Of a DNA stretch of 35,044 nt, positions 1 through 7,329 are shown one piece after another. The stretch comes from Altibacter sp. (GTDB lineage Bacteria; Bacteroidota; Bacteroidia; Flavobacteriales; Flavobacteriaceae): NCBI GenBank assembly GCA_002696485.1, contig NZTP01000045.1, positions 1 through 35,044 of the forward strand. Direction: 5' to 3'. Within the stretch, counting starts at the first letter, position 1, and each line of letters starts with the position of its first letter. The translations under genes were made by a program, and so were the position numbers. The notes beneath the pieces are model-generated. The model worked only from the letters and a program-made list of their open reading frames with translations, had not been told where the DNA came from and searched no databases.

Positions 1-1756
1 TTAAAAAATGTTTGAATTTATAGATACCCATACCGTAAATCAAGGTATTGGTTTGATAGCCCATAGGAGTAAAAAAACTAAAATTGGCACCAAAAAGCAC
101 TGCGAGAATAAATGGTTTTAATGGCAGGGTAAGTCCCGCGGCTACCGCTATGGCTATGGGGGTCATTATAATTGCCGTGGCATTATTGCTCACCACACCA
201 CTCATGATCATAGTGAATAAAAAGATCAAGCCAATAATCACCACGTTGGATCGGCCGCTTAAAAAGTCCAGAAGCTTTGTTGATAACCAAGTGTCTGCCC
301 CGGTATTGTGCATTGCAATTCCCAGCGGAATCATTCCTGCCAATAAAAATATAACCTGCCAATTGACACGGTGGTAGATATCGTTAAGCTCAATACAACG
401 TGATAAAAGCAACAGACTTACTCCCAACAGGGCACTGATCAAAATGCTAAGCACACCACTTGCGGCCAGCCCAATTACAACCAAGAGTATTGAAAATGCC
501 AGTCCTCTTTTAAGCGGGCTGCTTTCTACTTTGGACTCGTGCTCTCTTAATACCGCTACGTTCTCAATCTGACTAAGAATATCAATGTCGGGCTTAGGGA
601 CTTCTACCAATAAGCGGTCTCCGGGTTTGATTCTAATCTTTTGGATGTCTTTCCGAATGAGGCGCTCCTTTGTATTGCGTATGTTCACTCGTTTCTTAAC
701 AGCTATGGGAGTCGCCTTTAACAACGTCTGTTGTCTAATTTGCGTGAGTGTTTTTCCAATAAGGTTGGACCCCGGTAAAATAAGTAACTCGATAAGGGCA
801 TTCCCCGAGTGTATCTTTTTCGATTCTTGCATATCGCTTTCAGATTCCGGAACTTGATTGTGTGATAAGGTATCTTCATGTATGGTAAGTCCTTCCGCAT
901 CGTTTAAACGGGATAAGTTTTCCAGATCACACATGAGCAGTAGGGCGTCGCCTTCTTTTAATGTAATGTATTGTCCGGGCGCATTCGTGATCTGTCCGTC
1001 GCGAGTAAGCTTCAGCAGGGAGACATCTTTGTTGTTGAATAAGAAGGTATCACCTATTTTTTTATCGATTAAAGAAGAATCTTTATTGATCACGGCTGTA
1101 GTTACAAAATTCTGAAGGCCGTAGCGGTCTTCAATGGAATCTTCGGAATCTTTAGGAAGCCAGCGAGAGGCAATGGTTACAACTACAATCCCGATAAGCA
1201 GAAAAACACTTCCGAAGAGTGTAAATTCAAAAAAACTGAAGCGTTCTGCGCCTAGATTCTGTGAGACCGAATTGACAATTAAATTGGTCGATGTTCCCAT
1301 GAGGGTACAACTTCCACCCATGATTCCTGCGAAAGAAATAGGAAGTAGTAGTTTCGATTTTGAGATATTGAAACGTTTGGACAGTTCGTCTATGATCTTG
1401 ATAAAAACGATAACCACTGCCGTAGTACTTATAAATGCCGAGATCCCTGCGGTTATAAACATAAATATTGGAAGCAGGATGAGCAATGGGAGTACGTGGA
1501 GATTCTTAAGCATTCTCGCAAGAGCAGCGATCACACCGGTATCTTCCATGCCAATCGCAATGATCATAAGAGAAAGTACGGTAATGGTTGCTGTATTTGA
1601 AAATCCTGCAATGGCTTCTTCAGGACTCACTAGACCAAACAGCGCTAGGGATACTACAATAAAGATCGCGATCTTATCTACCGGAAAGACTTCCAAGGCG
1701 AATAGAAGTATGGTGCTAAGAAGGATGGCAAAGACGAGTAGAATTTCCAGAGTCAT
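1..1756 (-). CDS. SLC13/DASS-family permease with two RCK_C domains, 3' end beyond window
   Basis: The minus-strand frame from the ATG at 1756 stays open to the left edge, about 585 codons, so the C-terminus is cut. The translation begins MTLEILLVFAILLST and has an N-terminal block of membrane helices. A soluble middle of about 180 residues (codons ~205-390) follows, with two copies of the TrkA-C/RCK_C pattern (for example GDALLLMC and GDRLLVEV). A second membrane block ends in the family signature TPMGYQTNTLIYG. Known family members import dicarboxylates, sulfate or other anions with sodium; the substrate cannot be read here. The N-half motif MGGSCTLMGTSTNLIVNS matches the transport hairpin of this family. 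It lies 110 bp downstream of the sigma factor and has its own candidate promoter. Family assignment is firm, substrate unknown. Most six-frame scans miss this gene because it has no stop inside the window. Confidence 0.88.
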   Translation of the reverse strand, partial: MTLEILLVFAILLSTILLFALEVFPVDKIAIFIVVSLALFGLVSPEEAIAGFSNTATITVLSLMIIAIGMEDTGVIAALARMLKNLHVLPLLILLPIFMFITAGISAFISTTAVVIVFIKIIDELSKRFNISKSKLLLPISFAGIMGGSCTLMGTSTNLIVNSVSQNLGAERFSFFEFTLFGSVFLLIGIVVVTIASRWLPKDSEDSIEDRYGLQNFVTTAVINKDSSLIDKKIGDTFLFNNKDVSLLKLTRDGQITNAPGQYITLKEGDALLLMCDLENLSRLNDAEGLTIHEDTLSHNQVPESESDMQESKKIHSGNALIELLILPGSNLIGKTLTQIRQQTLLKATPIAVKKRVNIRNTKERLIRKDIQKIRIKPGDRLLVEVPKPDIDILSQIENVAVLREHESKVESSPLKRGLAFSILLVVIGLAASGVLSILISALLGVSLLLLSRCIELNDIYHRVNWQVIFLLAGMIPLGIAMHNTGADTWLSTKLLDFLSGRSNVVIIGLIFLFTMIMSGVVSNNATAIIMTPIAIAVAAGLTLPLKPFILAVLFGANFSFFTPMGYQTNTLIYGMGIYKFKHFL

Positions 1757-1778
1757 AGGTCCGTTTTGGTCGGTACCC

Positions 1779-1786
1779 TAAAGATA
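1779..1786 (-). promoter_or_regulatory. Candidate -7 element of the permease promoter
   Basis: On the minus strand the bases read TATCTTTA, one mismatch from the Bacteroidota -7 consensus TAnnTTTG. The position would start transcription about 15 nt before the permease ATG at 1756. No clear TTTG at the right distance was found. Confidence 0.4.
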
Positions 1787-1852
1787 CAAGTAGTGCCTAG
1801 ACAAAATCATTAAGAAAAACTTAAAAAATTGTGTAGGCACTAATTATCTTGG

Positions 1853-1879
1853 GTTTTTAGGGTAGACTATCCTAAAAAC
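1853..1879 (-). terminator. Inverted repeat spanning the sigma factor stop codon
   Basis: GTTTTTAGG (1853-1861) and CCTAAAAAC (1871-1879) form a perfect 9-bp stem around a 9-nt loop that contains the sigma factor stop codon. There is no T-tract right after it, so it is a weak candidate for an intrinsic terminator or a 3'-end processing hairpin. Confidence 0.3.
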
Positions 1880-2733
1880 TTCTTTAAAATATGGCTTTTG
1901 GATTGTTGGCGTAAGCGTCTAATCGCTTTTTCTCGAATTTGTCGTACACGCTCACGACTTAAATCGAAAGTGTCTCCAATTTCCTGCAAGGTCATGGCGG
2001 GTTGACCACTAAGTCCAAAATTGAGCTTCACCACATCACCTTCACGCGGGGACAAGGTATCAAGCGCCCGACTGATCTCGATCTGTAACGATTCGTGTAT
2101 TAGATCTTTATCTGGATTGGGGCTTTTGGACGAACTCAAAACATCGTACAAGTTGTTATCGTTTTCACCTTCCTGAAAAGGTGCATCCATCGACAAGCTT
2201 CTGTTCGCATTTTTCATGGATTGCTTTACACTGCTAATGGTCATATCCAATTCTTTAGCGATCTCTTCGGCAGAAGGGAGTCGTTGATGAATCTGCTCCA
2301 AATGAACAGATGCTTTTCTTATTTTATTGATATCACCAATCTTGTTGAGCGGTAACCGCACAACACGGGATTGTTCTGCGATCGCTTGAAGGATCGACTG
2401 ACGGATCCACCATACGGCGTATGAAATAAACTTAAAACCGCGGGTTTCATCAAACCGTTTTGCAGCTTTAACCAAACCAACGTTACCTTCATTAATAAGG
2501 TCGGGGAGGCTTAATCCTTGGTTTTGATATTGTTTGGCAACAGAAATAACGAAACGCAGGTTCGCCCGTGTTAATTTGTTCAAGGCTCTTTGGTCTCCTT
2601 CTCGAATTCGTTGTGCCAACTCAACTTCTTCCTCAGCAGTTATCATATCAATCTTGCTCACATCCTGTAAATAGGTATTTAAGGATTTCGTTTCTCTGTT
2701 CGTAACCTGCTTCGTAATCTTGAGTTGTCTCAT
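1867..2733 (-). CDS. rpoD: RNA polymerase sigma factor, RpoD/SigA type
   Basis: This 288-residue protein has the compact form typical of Bacteroidota primary sigma factors, with region 1.1 missing. It starts with the near-invariant [15 protein letters not shown]. Region 2 runs about residues 50-122, with the -10 recognition helix around [20 protein letters not shown] (93-112). Region 3 is about 125-190, and region 4.2 has the helix-turn-helix [20 protein letters not shown] (247-266). It recruits RNA polymerase to TTTG/TAnnTTTG promoters, several of which are visible in this window. Region 4 is somewhat divergent from the version I recall as most common in flavobacteria ([18 protein letters not shown] here, against roughly RLYFGLGDQHPMTLEEIG from memory), so it may be a second copy rather than the housekeeping one. 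It is transcribed divergently from the small membrane protein at 2858, with 124 bp between them. Confidence 0.93.
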   Translation of the reverse strand: MRQLKITKQVTNRETKSLNTYLQDVSKIDMITAEEEVELAQRIREGDQRALNKLTRANLRFVISVAKQYQNQGLSLPDLINEGNVGLVKAAKRFDETRGFKFISYAVWWIRQSILQAIAEQSRVVRLPLNKIGDINKIRKASVHLEQIHQRLPSAEEIAKELDMTISSVKQSMKNANRSLSMDAPFQEGENDNNLYDVLSSSKSPNPDKDLIHESLQIEISRALDTLSPREGDVVKLNFGLSGQPAMTLQEIGDTFDLSRERVRQIREKAIRRLRQQSKSHILKKFLG

Positions 2734-2857
2734 ATATTTGTCTGTTTAAGTATTGATAACAGGGCATAATATCACTTAAACTTTACAATTCCAAATTCTT
2801 AACATTATTTGTTAAAATAGCGGGCCGTTCGGTGTATTTTAGTATCTTAAATAAAAA

Positions 2858-3061
2858 ATGTCTTGTACAAAACCTATAGTGTTTTTCTTCTTATTGAGCA
2901 ATTCCATAGTGGCTGCCCAAATTCCTAAAGAAGTGCCTCATCCGGATACGAATGCGCCCATCGATTTGACCAATCCGGCCGATGTTATTATTTATATCAT
3001 TATCCCTTTGGTATTTGTTGGGCTCTATTTTGTTTGGCGCCGTCGAAAAAATAGAAAATAG
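2858..3061 (+). CDS. Small signal-anchored membrane protein, 67 aa
   Basis: The protein has an N-terminal signal-like segment (PIVFFFLLSNSIVAAQ, cleavage likely before Q21). A short proline-rich extracytoplasmic stretch (IPKEVPHPDTNAPIDL) follows, then one membrane helix (about residues 43-60) and a very basic tail, WRRRKNRK. That gives a single-pass protein with its C-terminus in the cytoplasm. I recall very similar short proteins as common conserved hypotheticals in flavobacteria; no function is known to me. It begins 124 bp upstream of and divergent from the sigma factor, and the next gene in the same direction starts 64 bp after its stop. Confidence 0.75.
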   Translation: MSCTKPIVFFFLLSNSIVAAQIPKEVPHPDTNAPIDLTNPADVIIYIIIPLVFVGLYFVWRRRKNRK

Positions 3062-3125
3062 CTTCAGTGTAGTGAATTTGGTGTAATTATTGTTATCATT
3101 GTTTCTGAAATTTATGTACCCACGT

Positions 3126-3770
3126 ATGAAACTATTTCTTTCCTCTTTATGTCTACTGGCAGGTGTATTGGCTACGGCACAGATTGAAAATCCAACGGGA
3201 ACTGTGCAGTTTGAAGCTTCAGAAACGACATCCAATGACGATCCTTCCGGATTTGAACTGCCGGCAGTAAAGACGCCCAGCCTGAGCAATCCGGATACAC
3301 CTTCAAAATACGATTACTTGGGCGATACCAAGGAAGAAAAACTCGATATTACCAAAGGAGACGGGCTTTTAGAATATAAGACCGATACTGCACCCAAGTA
3401 TTTTACAAAGGATAAAGCGGTAACTAAAGAAATAGGGGGGGATCAACATCTGGGAGATGTTAGAACCAAATCGGGTATTGTAAGCATACTGTATCGAGAC
3501 CATGAATATGTGGACGGGGATAACATTCGGGTTTTTGTTAATGAAGATATCGTGCAATCCAACGTGATGATGAGTGGAAGTTTTGGAGGTATCCATATTA
3601 CTTTGGAATCGGGTTTCAATCGCATTGAATTTCTGGCCCTTAATCAAGGAACTTCAGGACCGAATACAGCCGAACTTCATGTGTACGATGAACATGGGAA
3701 ATTGATCTCTGCCAAAGAATGGAACTTACTTACGGGAGATAAAGCCACAATCGTTATAGTAAAAGAATAG
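3126..3770 (+). CDS. Secreted protein of unknown function, 214 aa
   Basis: The frame opens earlier, at 3090, but only with a TTG. The ATG at 3126 gives a clean signal peptide (MKLFLSSLCLLAGVLATAQ), so I place the start there. A -7-like TATCATTG lies at 3094-3101, inside the longer frame, which supports the downstream start. Residues 20-115 are rich in D, T, K and P with little predicted structure. Residues ~118-214 alternate like a beta-sandwich (SGIVSILYRDHEYVDGDNIR ... GFNRIEFLALNQG ... AELHVYDEHGKLI ... TIVIVKE). No catalytic motif is visible. It is probably periplasmic or surface exposed. I do not recognise the family; it looks like a typical flavobacterial conserved secreted hypothetical. 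Confidence 0.82.
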   Translation: MKLFLSSLCLLAGVLATAQIENPTGTVQFEASETTSNDDPSGFELPAVKTPSLSNPDTPSKYDYLGDTKEEKLDITKGDGLLEYKTDTAPKYFTKDKAVTKEIGGDQHLGDVRTKSGIVSILYRDHEYVDGDNIRVFVNEDIVQSNVMMSGSFGGIHITLESGFNRIEFLALNQGTSGPNTAELHVYDEHGKLISAKEWNLLTGDKATIVIVKE

Positions 3771-3809
3771 CTTTTGTTTTACAAAGAACAGAAATAAATA
3801 ATTTTAAAA

Positions 3810-3827
3810 TGTAAAGTTTACTTTACA
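3810..3827. promoter_or_regulatory. Perfect palindrome, candidate operator for the XRE regulator
   Basis: TGTAAAG (3810-3816) - TTTA - CTTTACA (3821-3827) is a perfect 7+7 inverted repeat. It ends 10 bp upstream of the -7 element at 3838, over the expected -33 region. The half-site core ACTTTAC also recurs once downstream, at about 3857-3863. A dyad here fits a dimeric XRE repressor such as the one encoded at the end of the same operon (4319-4519). Autoregulation is inferred. Confidence 0.5.
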
Positions 3828-3837
3828 AAATAATAAC

Positions 3838-3845
3838 TATATTTG
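3838..3845 (+). promoter_or_regulatory. -7 element of the membrane protein/XRE operon
   Basis: TATATTTG is an exact match to TAnnTTTG, 27 bp before the ATG at 3873. The dyad at 3810-3827 sits over its upstream contact region. Confidence 0.6.
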
Positions 3846-3872
3846 TCATATTGTTAACTTTACTTATACATT

Positions 3873-4322
3873 ATGACCTTAAAGGATATTTACGAATGGG
3901 ACAAACGAAATTTAGAACGCATTAAGAAATTTCAGTTAGCTTCAAGGTACAAGAAGGTGGGAATTGGAATGAGCTGTGCTGCAGTCATTACGTTGATCAC
4001 ATTAAAATTTACTAACTCGGAACCCTCATGGCTCCATCCCCTCCTGAAAAATTTCCTGTTGTTGGGGATGTTGGTTGTTTCCATATCAAAAGAAGAGATC
4101 GAAGACGAATACATAGTGATGTTACGTTCTCAATCGTATCGTATGGCTTTCCTGCTTGGGGTGGTGTATGTTTTCGTACAACCTTACGTTACCTATGGTG
4201 TCGAATTGTTACTAAAATCGGAAGAGGCTAGTATGGACATGACTTATTTTCAAGTATTGGTGTTTATGCTGCTTATTCAACTGTTGTTCTTTCATGTACT
4301 TTTAAAAAAATGTCACACATGA
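3873..4322 (+). CDS. Four-helix membrane protein paired with an XRE regulator
   Basis: This 149-residue protein has a charged N-terminus (MTLKDIYEWDKRNLERIKKF) followed by four predicted membrane helices near residues 28-46, 56-72, 90-112 and 124-144. There is no signal peptide and no enzymatic motif. Its TGA stop overlaps the ATG of the downstream regulator (ATGA at 4319-4322), so the two are translationally coupled. From memory, Bacteroidota and Firmicutes often carry a pair of a small membrane protein and a 66-72 residue Cro/CI-type protein, whose role is mostly unknown. The membrane protein may sense an envelope signal or bind the regulator; that is inference. Confidence 0.8.
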   Translation: MTLKDIYEWDKRNLERIKKFQLASRYKKVGIGMSCAAVITLITLKFTNSEPSWLHPLLKNFLLLGMLVVSISKEEIEDEYIVMLRSQSYRMAFLLGVVYVFVQPYVTYGVELLLKSEEASMDMTYFQVLVFMLLIQLLFFHVLLKKCHT

Positions 4323-4519
4323 AAAATACGCTTAAGGTAGAACGTGCCATTCTTGATCTCACGCAAGACGAACTGGCGCAGAAAATTGGCGTATCCCGCC
4401 AAACCATCAATTCGATAGAAACCAATAGGTATGTGCCATCTACCGTCCTTTCATTAAAACTATCGGCAGTCTTCGGAAAGCCGGTCAATGCCATATTCTC
4501 ACTCGAAGAAAAAGATTAA
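4319..4519 (+). CDS. XRE-family (Cro/CI-like) transcriptional regulator, 66 aa
   Basis: Almost the entire protein is a helix-turn-helix domain: LTQDELAQKIGVSRQTINSI (residues 14-33), with the typical IETNRYVPST linker and a final helix LSLKLSAVFGKPVNAIF. An upstream ATG at 4310 exists, but the ATG at 4319 overlaps the preceding stop and starts at MKNTLKVERA, the usual beginning for this family. It lacks a ligand or oligomerisation domain. It probably represses its own operon through the dyad at 3810-3827. Confidence 0.88.
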   Translation: MKNTLKVERAILDLTQDELAQKIGVSRQTINSIETNRYVPSTVLSLKLSAVFGKPVNAIFSLEEKD

Positions 4520-4612
4520 TAGCGTAGCCACTGTATGATCAAATTCGTTTAATGGCTTCGGAAGTTTTTCTCTCTACCGTTAAAGCATCGTAAACGTTCA
4601 ATATTTAAGGCG

Positions 4613-4620
4613 TATCTTTG
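4613..4620 (+). promoter_or_regulatory. -7 element of the DUF1456 gene
   Basis: TATCTTTG is an exact consensus match, 13 bp before the ATG at 4634, which implies a very short 5' leader. Confidence 0.6.
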
Positions 4621-4633
4621 TTGAAATTTTTTT

Positions 4634-4900
4634 ATGGGACTCACCAATAATGATATTATGAAAAAATTGCGTGTCGCTCACAAATTGAGGGATGAGGACA
4701 TTGTTCATATTTGTAGTTTGGTAGATTTTGCAGTTTCGAAAAGTGAACTGGGTGCCATTTTCAGAAACCCGAATCACCCCAAATATATGGAATGCGGCGA
4801 CCAATTTTTACGAAATTTTTTAAACGGACTCGTAGTGCATTTACGGGGTCCGATGCCTCCGAAACCCGCTTCAGAAAAGAAACCTATAAAAAAAAGCTGA
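4634..4900 (+). CDS. DUF1456 (YehS-like) protein, single-repeat form
   Basis: The 88-residue protein starts MGLTNNDIMKKLRVAHKLRD and contains one complete DUF1456 unit. That includes the conserved phrases DIVHICSLVDFAVSKSELGA, NPNHPKYMECGDQFL and RNFLNGLVVHLRG. The E. coli homologue YehS has two such units in about 156 residues; here the second unit is missing and is replaced by a Pro/Lys tail. No function is established for the family. It has its own promoter, and its stop lies inside the terminator hairpin shared with the opposing transcript. I see no frameshift that would restore a second unit downstream, so I take the short form as natural. Confidence 0.85.
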   Translation: MGLTNNDIMKKLRVAHKLRDEDIVHICSLVDFAVSKSELGAIFRNPNHPKYMECGDQFLRNFLNGLVVHLRGPMPPKPASEKKPIKKS

Positions 4901-4927
4901 AAGAATCCCAACGGATCCGTTCAGCTT
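4886..4927 (-). terminator. Intrinsic terminator for the minus-strand small transcript
   Basis: AAGCTGAA (4894-4901) pairs with TTCAGCTT (4920-4927). Read on the minus strand, the hairpin is followed by a run of eight T (4886-4893). It therefore ends transcription arriving from 5213-4952, which is the best evidence that a real minus-strand transcript exists there. It may also work weakly for the plus-strand DUF1456 gene. Confidence 0.7.
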
Positions 4928-4951
4928 ACTCTTTGGTCGGCCAGTTTGCTT

Positions 4952-5158
4952 CTAAAGTACACTCGGTTTCATTCGTATCCAATTAGGATCTTCTAATGAA
5001 CTAGGCTCATTTACGTTAGCATGTAGTACGAATGGGCGTAATTTGGTTCTAATTGTTTTGATACGGTGCATTGCTCGGCGTGATTTCATTTCCTTCGATT
5101 TTCTGATTGATGTTGCTAGTGGTTGCTTATCTGAAACGACGCTTGTTGTTCCAAACAT
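4952..5158 (-). CDS. Small basic hypothetical protein, 68 aa
   Basis: ATG-initiated frame of 68 codons. It has a serine/lysine/arginine-rich centre (SIRKSKEMKSRRAMHRIKTI) and the tail PSSLEDPNWIRMKPSVL. It resembles no family I know. Supporting evidence is contextual: a promoter-like TTACTTTG lies about 70 bp upstream of the preceding mini-ORF (minus strand, near 5283-5290), and a T-tract terminator sits just after the stop. It overlaps the mini-ORF at 5127-5213 in another reading frame, so the pair may be one frameshifted gene or a coupled pair. It could also be a non-coding transcript. Confidence 0.4.
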   Translation of the reverse strand: MFGTTSVVSDKQPLATSIRKSKEMKSRRAMHRIKTIRTKLRPFVLHANVNEPSSLEDPNWIRMKPSVL

Positions 5159-5213
5159 ACCCCTTGGAGGTACTTACTCTTTCTGTTAACTGATTGCTGT
5201 CTAAGGTTCTCAT
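5127..5213 (-). CDS. Mini-ORF, 28 aa, overlapping the next small gene
   Basis: ATG at 5213 preceded by an A-rich stretch. The peptide is MRTLDSNQLTERVSTSKGYV followed by eight basic or polar residues, then TAA. Its last 32 nt overlap the start of the 68-codon frame in a different phase. It is the first ATG of the inferred minus-strand transcript, so it could be a leader peptide, the true N-terminus of a frameshifted protein, or chance. Confidence 0.3.
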   Translation of the reverse strand: MRTLDSNQLTERVSTSKGYVWNNKRRFR

Positions 5214-5320
5214 AATTTTTAGTTTTTATTGGTTTCTATTATATAGACGACAGGGCTTTAGATTTGTTACAGTACTATGTATTGCAAAGTAATGATTTAA
5301 CAAAAATTTAAGATTTAATC

Positions 5321-5350
5321 AAAAAAAATCCCTCATATACTCAGGGATTT
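5321..5350 (-). terminator. Intrinsic terminator of the three-paralog operon
   Basis: AAATCCCT (5326-5333) and AGGGATTT (5343-5350) form an 8-bp stem with a 9-nt loop. On the minus strand it is followed by eight T (5321-5328, partly in the stem). It lies 24 bp after the stop of the last secreted paralog. Confidence 0.8.
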
Positions 5351-5374
5351 AGAACTTCTTATGCGTTATGTACT

Positions 5375-6031
5375 TTAGAAACCTTCAGGCAGAGGAGCAA
5401 CTCCGGTTTCGGAATTTCCCATATCTACTGTGACTGCCTCCATAGTTTTAGAGATAAATCCCTTTCGGTATATGATCAAATTCAAATACATGTCTATAGG
5501 TGTGGCCGCAAAAACAGATCCAATGCGCGTATGAAACTCCGAGTTGTTCACAAATGCACGGAGAAACCACGTTTGTGTTGTAGGGTTCGCATACGCATAG
5601 ACTTGATAGCCTTCAATGTTATCGTTAGTGATCGTACTGTGGGTCATAATATCTGTATCACTGCTCACCGTTTCCAAAAAATAATATCCTTGTACGGTCA
5701 CAATGTAGTCTTGCGTGGAGATCTTGGTATCGTAGTCTTGTAATCCGTCCTTTGAAAGATTTCTAAAGACAAACTCGGCATAATTAATAGGACCGTACTT
5801 ACTTTGAGCTATATCATAACGTACAATATTATCTGTTGGAGATGAGATCAATAATTTAGATCCGCGAATTTCCGTAAAATTCCCCGGAGCTTCTAAATAG
5901 AGACTGCCTTCAGTTTTCATATCGCCCACCACATCCAAGGTTGCCGTTGGGTTGCTAGTATTGACACCCACTTGTGCCATTAGTGCAACACTGCTCACAC
6001 CCAATAAGAATAGAAGTATAGCTTGTTTCAT
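5375..6031 (-). CDS. Secreted VGVNT-type repeat protein, third of three paralogs
   Basis: A 218-residue protein with a signal peptide (MKQAILLFLLGVSSVALMAQ). Directly after it comes the motif QVGVNTSNPTATLDVVGDMK, the start of a short beta-rich segment widespread in Bacteroidota surface proteins and resembling phage tail-fibre stalk segments. The remainder (about residues 60-218) is a beta-rich domain with no cysteines; it shares its layout, but little sequence, with the two upstream paralogs (for example MYLNLIIYRKGFISKTMEAV near the end). It is last in an operon of three, only 2 bp after its neighbour, and is followed by a terminator. A surface or periplasmic structural or adhesive role is inference. 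Confidence 0.82.
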   Translation of the reverse strand: MKQAILLFLLGVSSVALMAQVGVNTSNPTATLDVVGDMKTEGSLYLEAPGNFTEIRGSKLLISSPTDNIVRYDIAQSKYGPINYAEFVFRNLSKDGLQDYDTKISTQDYIVTVQGYYFLETVSSDTDIMTHSTITNDNIEGYQVYAYANPTTQTWFLRAFVNNSEFHTRIGSVFAATPIDMYLNLIIYRKGFISKTMEAVTVDMGNSETGVAPLPEGF

Positions 6032-6033
6032 AC

Positions 6034-6660
6034 TTAATACAAGTTAGGAACCGAAGAAGCGACCCCTTTATTGCTACCACCAAGGTCGGTGATAATAGGA
6101 GGCAAGTTTCGGTAATAGGATTTATCGTATATAATTAAGGTCACATGATAAGTCAGCGTATCGCCGGGTGTTAGGTCCAGCGTTCGATTACGGATCTCGA
6201 GATGCCAGCTTCCGCCACTTGTAAAGGTGCGTACTACAAAATTTCCAATGGTCTTTGTGGCTCCGCCCACTACTTTCTTAATTGCATCTCCTTCATATCT
6301 GAAATTAGCAATACCTACCACATACTTACTGTCGTCAAACTGAAGGTCGAGGTCGGTAAGATTGTTCAAGGATATATTAGTAAAGGAGTAATTGACCACA
6401 TTTACAGGGGCTACATGTAAGGTATTCACATCGAGCACAGTGATCTGCCCCACAGGTGTGGTATTTGTGGTTCTGGTAATCAATTTAAAATCTTCATCGG
6501 CAGCAGACACGGTTCCGAGGGAACCTACCTTAAATGCATCCTGTATTAATGCGTCTCCAACCACATGAAGATCGGTTTCGGGGGTTGTTGTGCCTATGCC
6601 AACCTGACTCATGACGAGGGGCGTTGCGAAGAGCAAACAAAGGGTTTTAAAAAGTTTCAT
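6034..6660 (-). CDS. Secreted VGIGT-type repeat protein, second of three paralogs
   Basis: A 208-residue protein with signal peptide MKLFKTLCLLFATPLVMSQ and the shared motif VGIGTTTPETDLHVVGDALI at the mature N-terminus. Residues ~95-208 are beta-rich (VVNYSFTNISLNNLTDLDLQ, ..., LTYHVTLIIYDKSYYRNLPP). It shares overall layout, length and the penultimate strand pattern (xLIIYxK) with both neighbours. Start at the ATG at 6660, 11 bp after the first paralog's stop. No enzymatic residues recognised. Function unknown; the tandem arrangement suggests three variants of one structural role. Confidence 0.82.
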   Translation of the reverse strand: MKLFKTLCLLFATPLVMSQVGIGTTTPETDLHVVGDALIQDAFKVGSLGTVSAADEDFKLITRTTNTTPVGQITVLDVNTLHVAPVNVVNYSFTNISLNNLTDLDLQFDDSKYVVGIANFRYEGDAIKKVVGGATKTIGNFVVRTFTSGGSWHLEIRNRTLDLTPGDTLTYHVTLIIYDKSYYRNLPPIITDLGGSNKGVASSVPNLY

Positions 6661-6671
6661 AGGGAGTAGGT

Positions 6672-7301
6672 TTACTGGATAATGGGGGTTATGGCACTGC
6701 CTGTGGTCCCATTGGCCATGGGAATATTCACAGTGCCAAATTGTTTTGAAAGGTCTTTAGAAAAGATCAATGTTTTTATGGTCCAGGTGCCAATGGCGTT
6801 TACATCTAAATTGGCAACCATGGGATAATCTGCTATTATATGCCATGTTCCGTGTTTAATGAAAGTAGCTGTGTAGGGTAAACTGGCATTATTAATGGCG
6901 TTGGAAGAAGTGCTTATTACAAGCTCTTCATCAAAATATGCCGAGATAGTGATAAGAACGAATTCTGAAGCGTCGATACCCGTATCAAATTCACGGATCC
7001 AATCGAGATCGGGATTGGTGATCACATATTCCTGAATATATCCCAAGGCAGCTCCGGTTGGATTACTTACATCAAGAGACTTTAGACTGTTGTCGGTATC
7101 TTGTATAAGAAAGGTGGAGGTTTGGCCTTGTCTAAGAGGTTCCATATCCACATCTATTGCCCCTGAGATTCGAACATCTCCATTTACTTCCAGCATTTTT
7201 CTGGGGGAGGAAGTATTTATCCCTACTTGAGAAGATACGGGGGCAGATATGCATAAGATCCATACATACAGCAAAATGCTGTGTAGGTTGCTACGTTTCA
7301 T
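6672..7301 (-). CDS. Secreted VGINT-type repeat protein, first of three paralogs
   Basis: A 209-residue protein. The frame extends two codons further up to a TTG, but the ATG at 7301 (MKRSNLHSILLYVWILCISA) starts a normal signal peptide ending ...APVSSQ. The mature protein opens with VGINTSSPRKMLEVNGDVRI, the same motif as the other two paralogs. The C-terminal ~130 residues are beta-rich (LDWIREFDTGIDASEFVLIT, WTIKTLIFSKDLSKQFGTV). It is the first gene of the operon, with an exact -7 consensus 21 bp upstream. Proteins with this motif are common in flavobacterial envelopes, and biochemical roles are mostly undefined. Confidence 0.82.
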   Translation of the reverse strand: MKRSNLHSILLYVWILCISAPVSSQVGINTSSPRKMLEVNGDVRISGAIDVDMEPLRQGQTSTFLIQDTDNSLKSLDVSNPTGAALGYIQEYVITNPDLDWIREFDTGIDASEFVLITISAYFDEELVISTSSNAINNASLPYTATFIKHGTWHIIADYPMVANLDVNAIGTWTIKTLIFSKDLSKQFGTVNIPMANGTTGSAITPIIQ

Positions 7302-7321
7302 AATCAATCAATTTGGGACTA

Positions 7322-7329
7322 CAAAGATA
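7322..7329 (-). promoter_or_regulatory. -7 element of the three-paralog operon
   Basis: The minus strand reads TATCTTTG, an exact consensus match, about 20 bp upstream of the ATG at 7301. The AT-rich interval 7330-7549 holds no gene that I can see. Confidence 0.6.

Noticed and set aside
1134-1781. 215-codon plus-strand frame
   Set aside because: Antisense shadow of the permease, whose minus-strand frame has clear family motifs.
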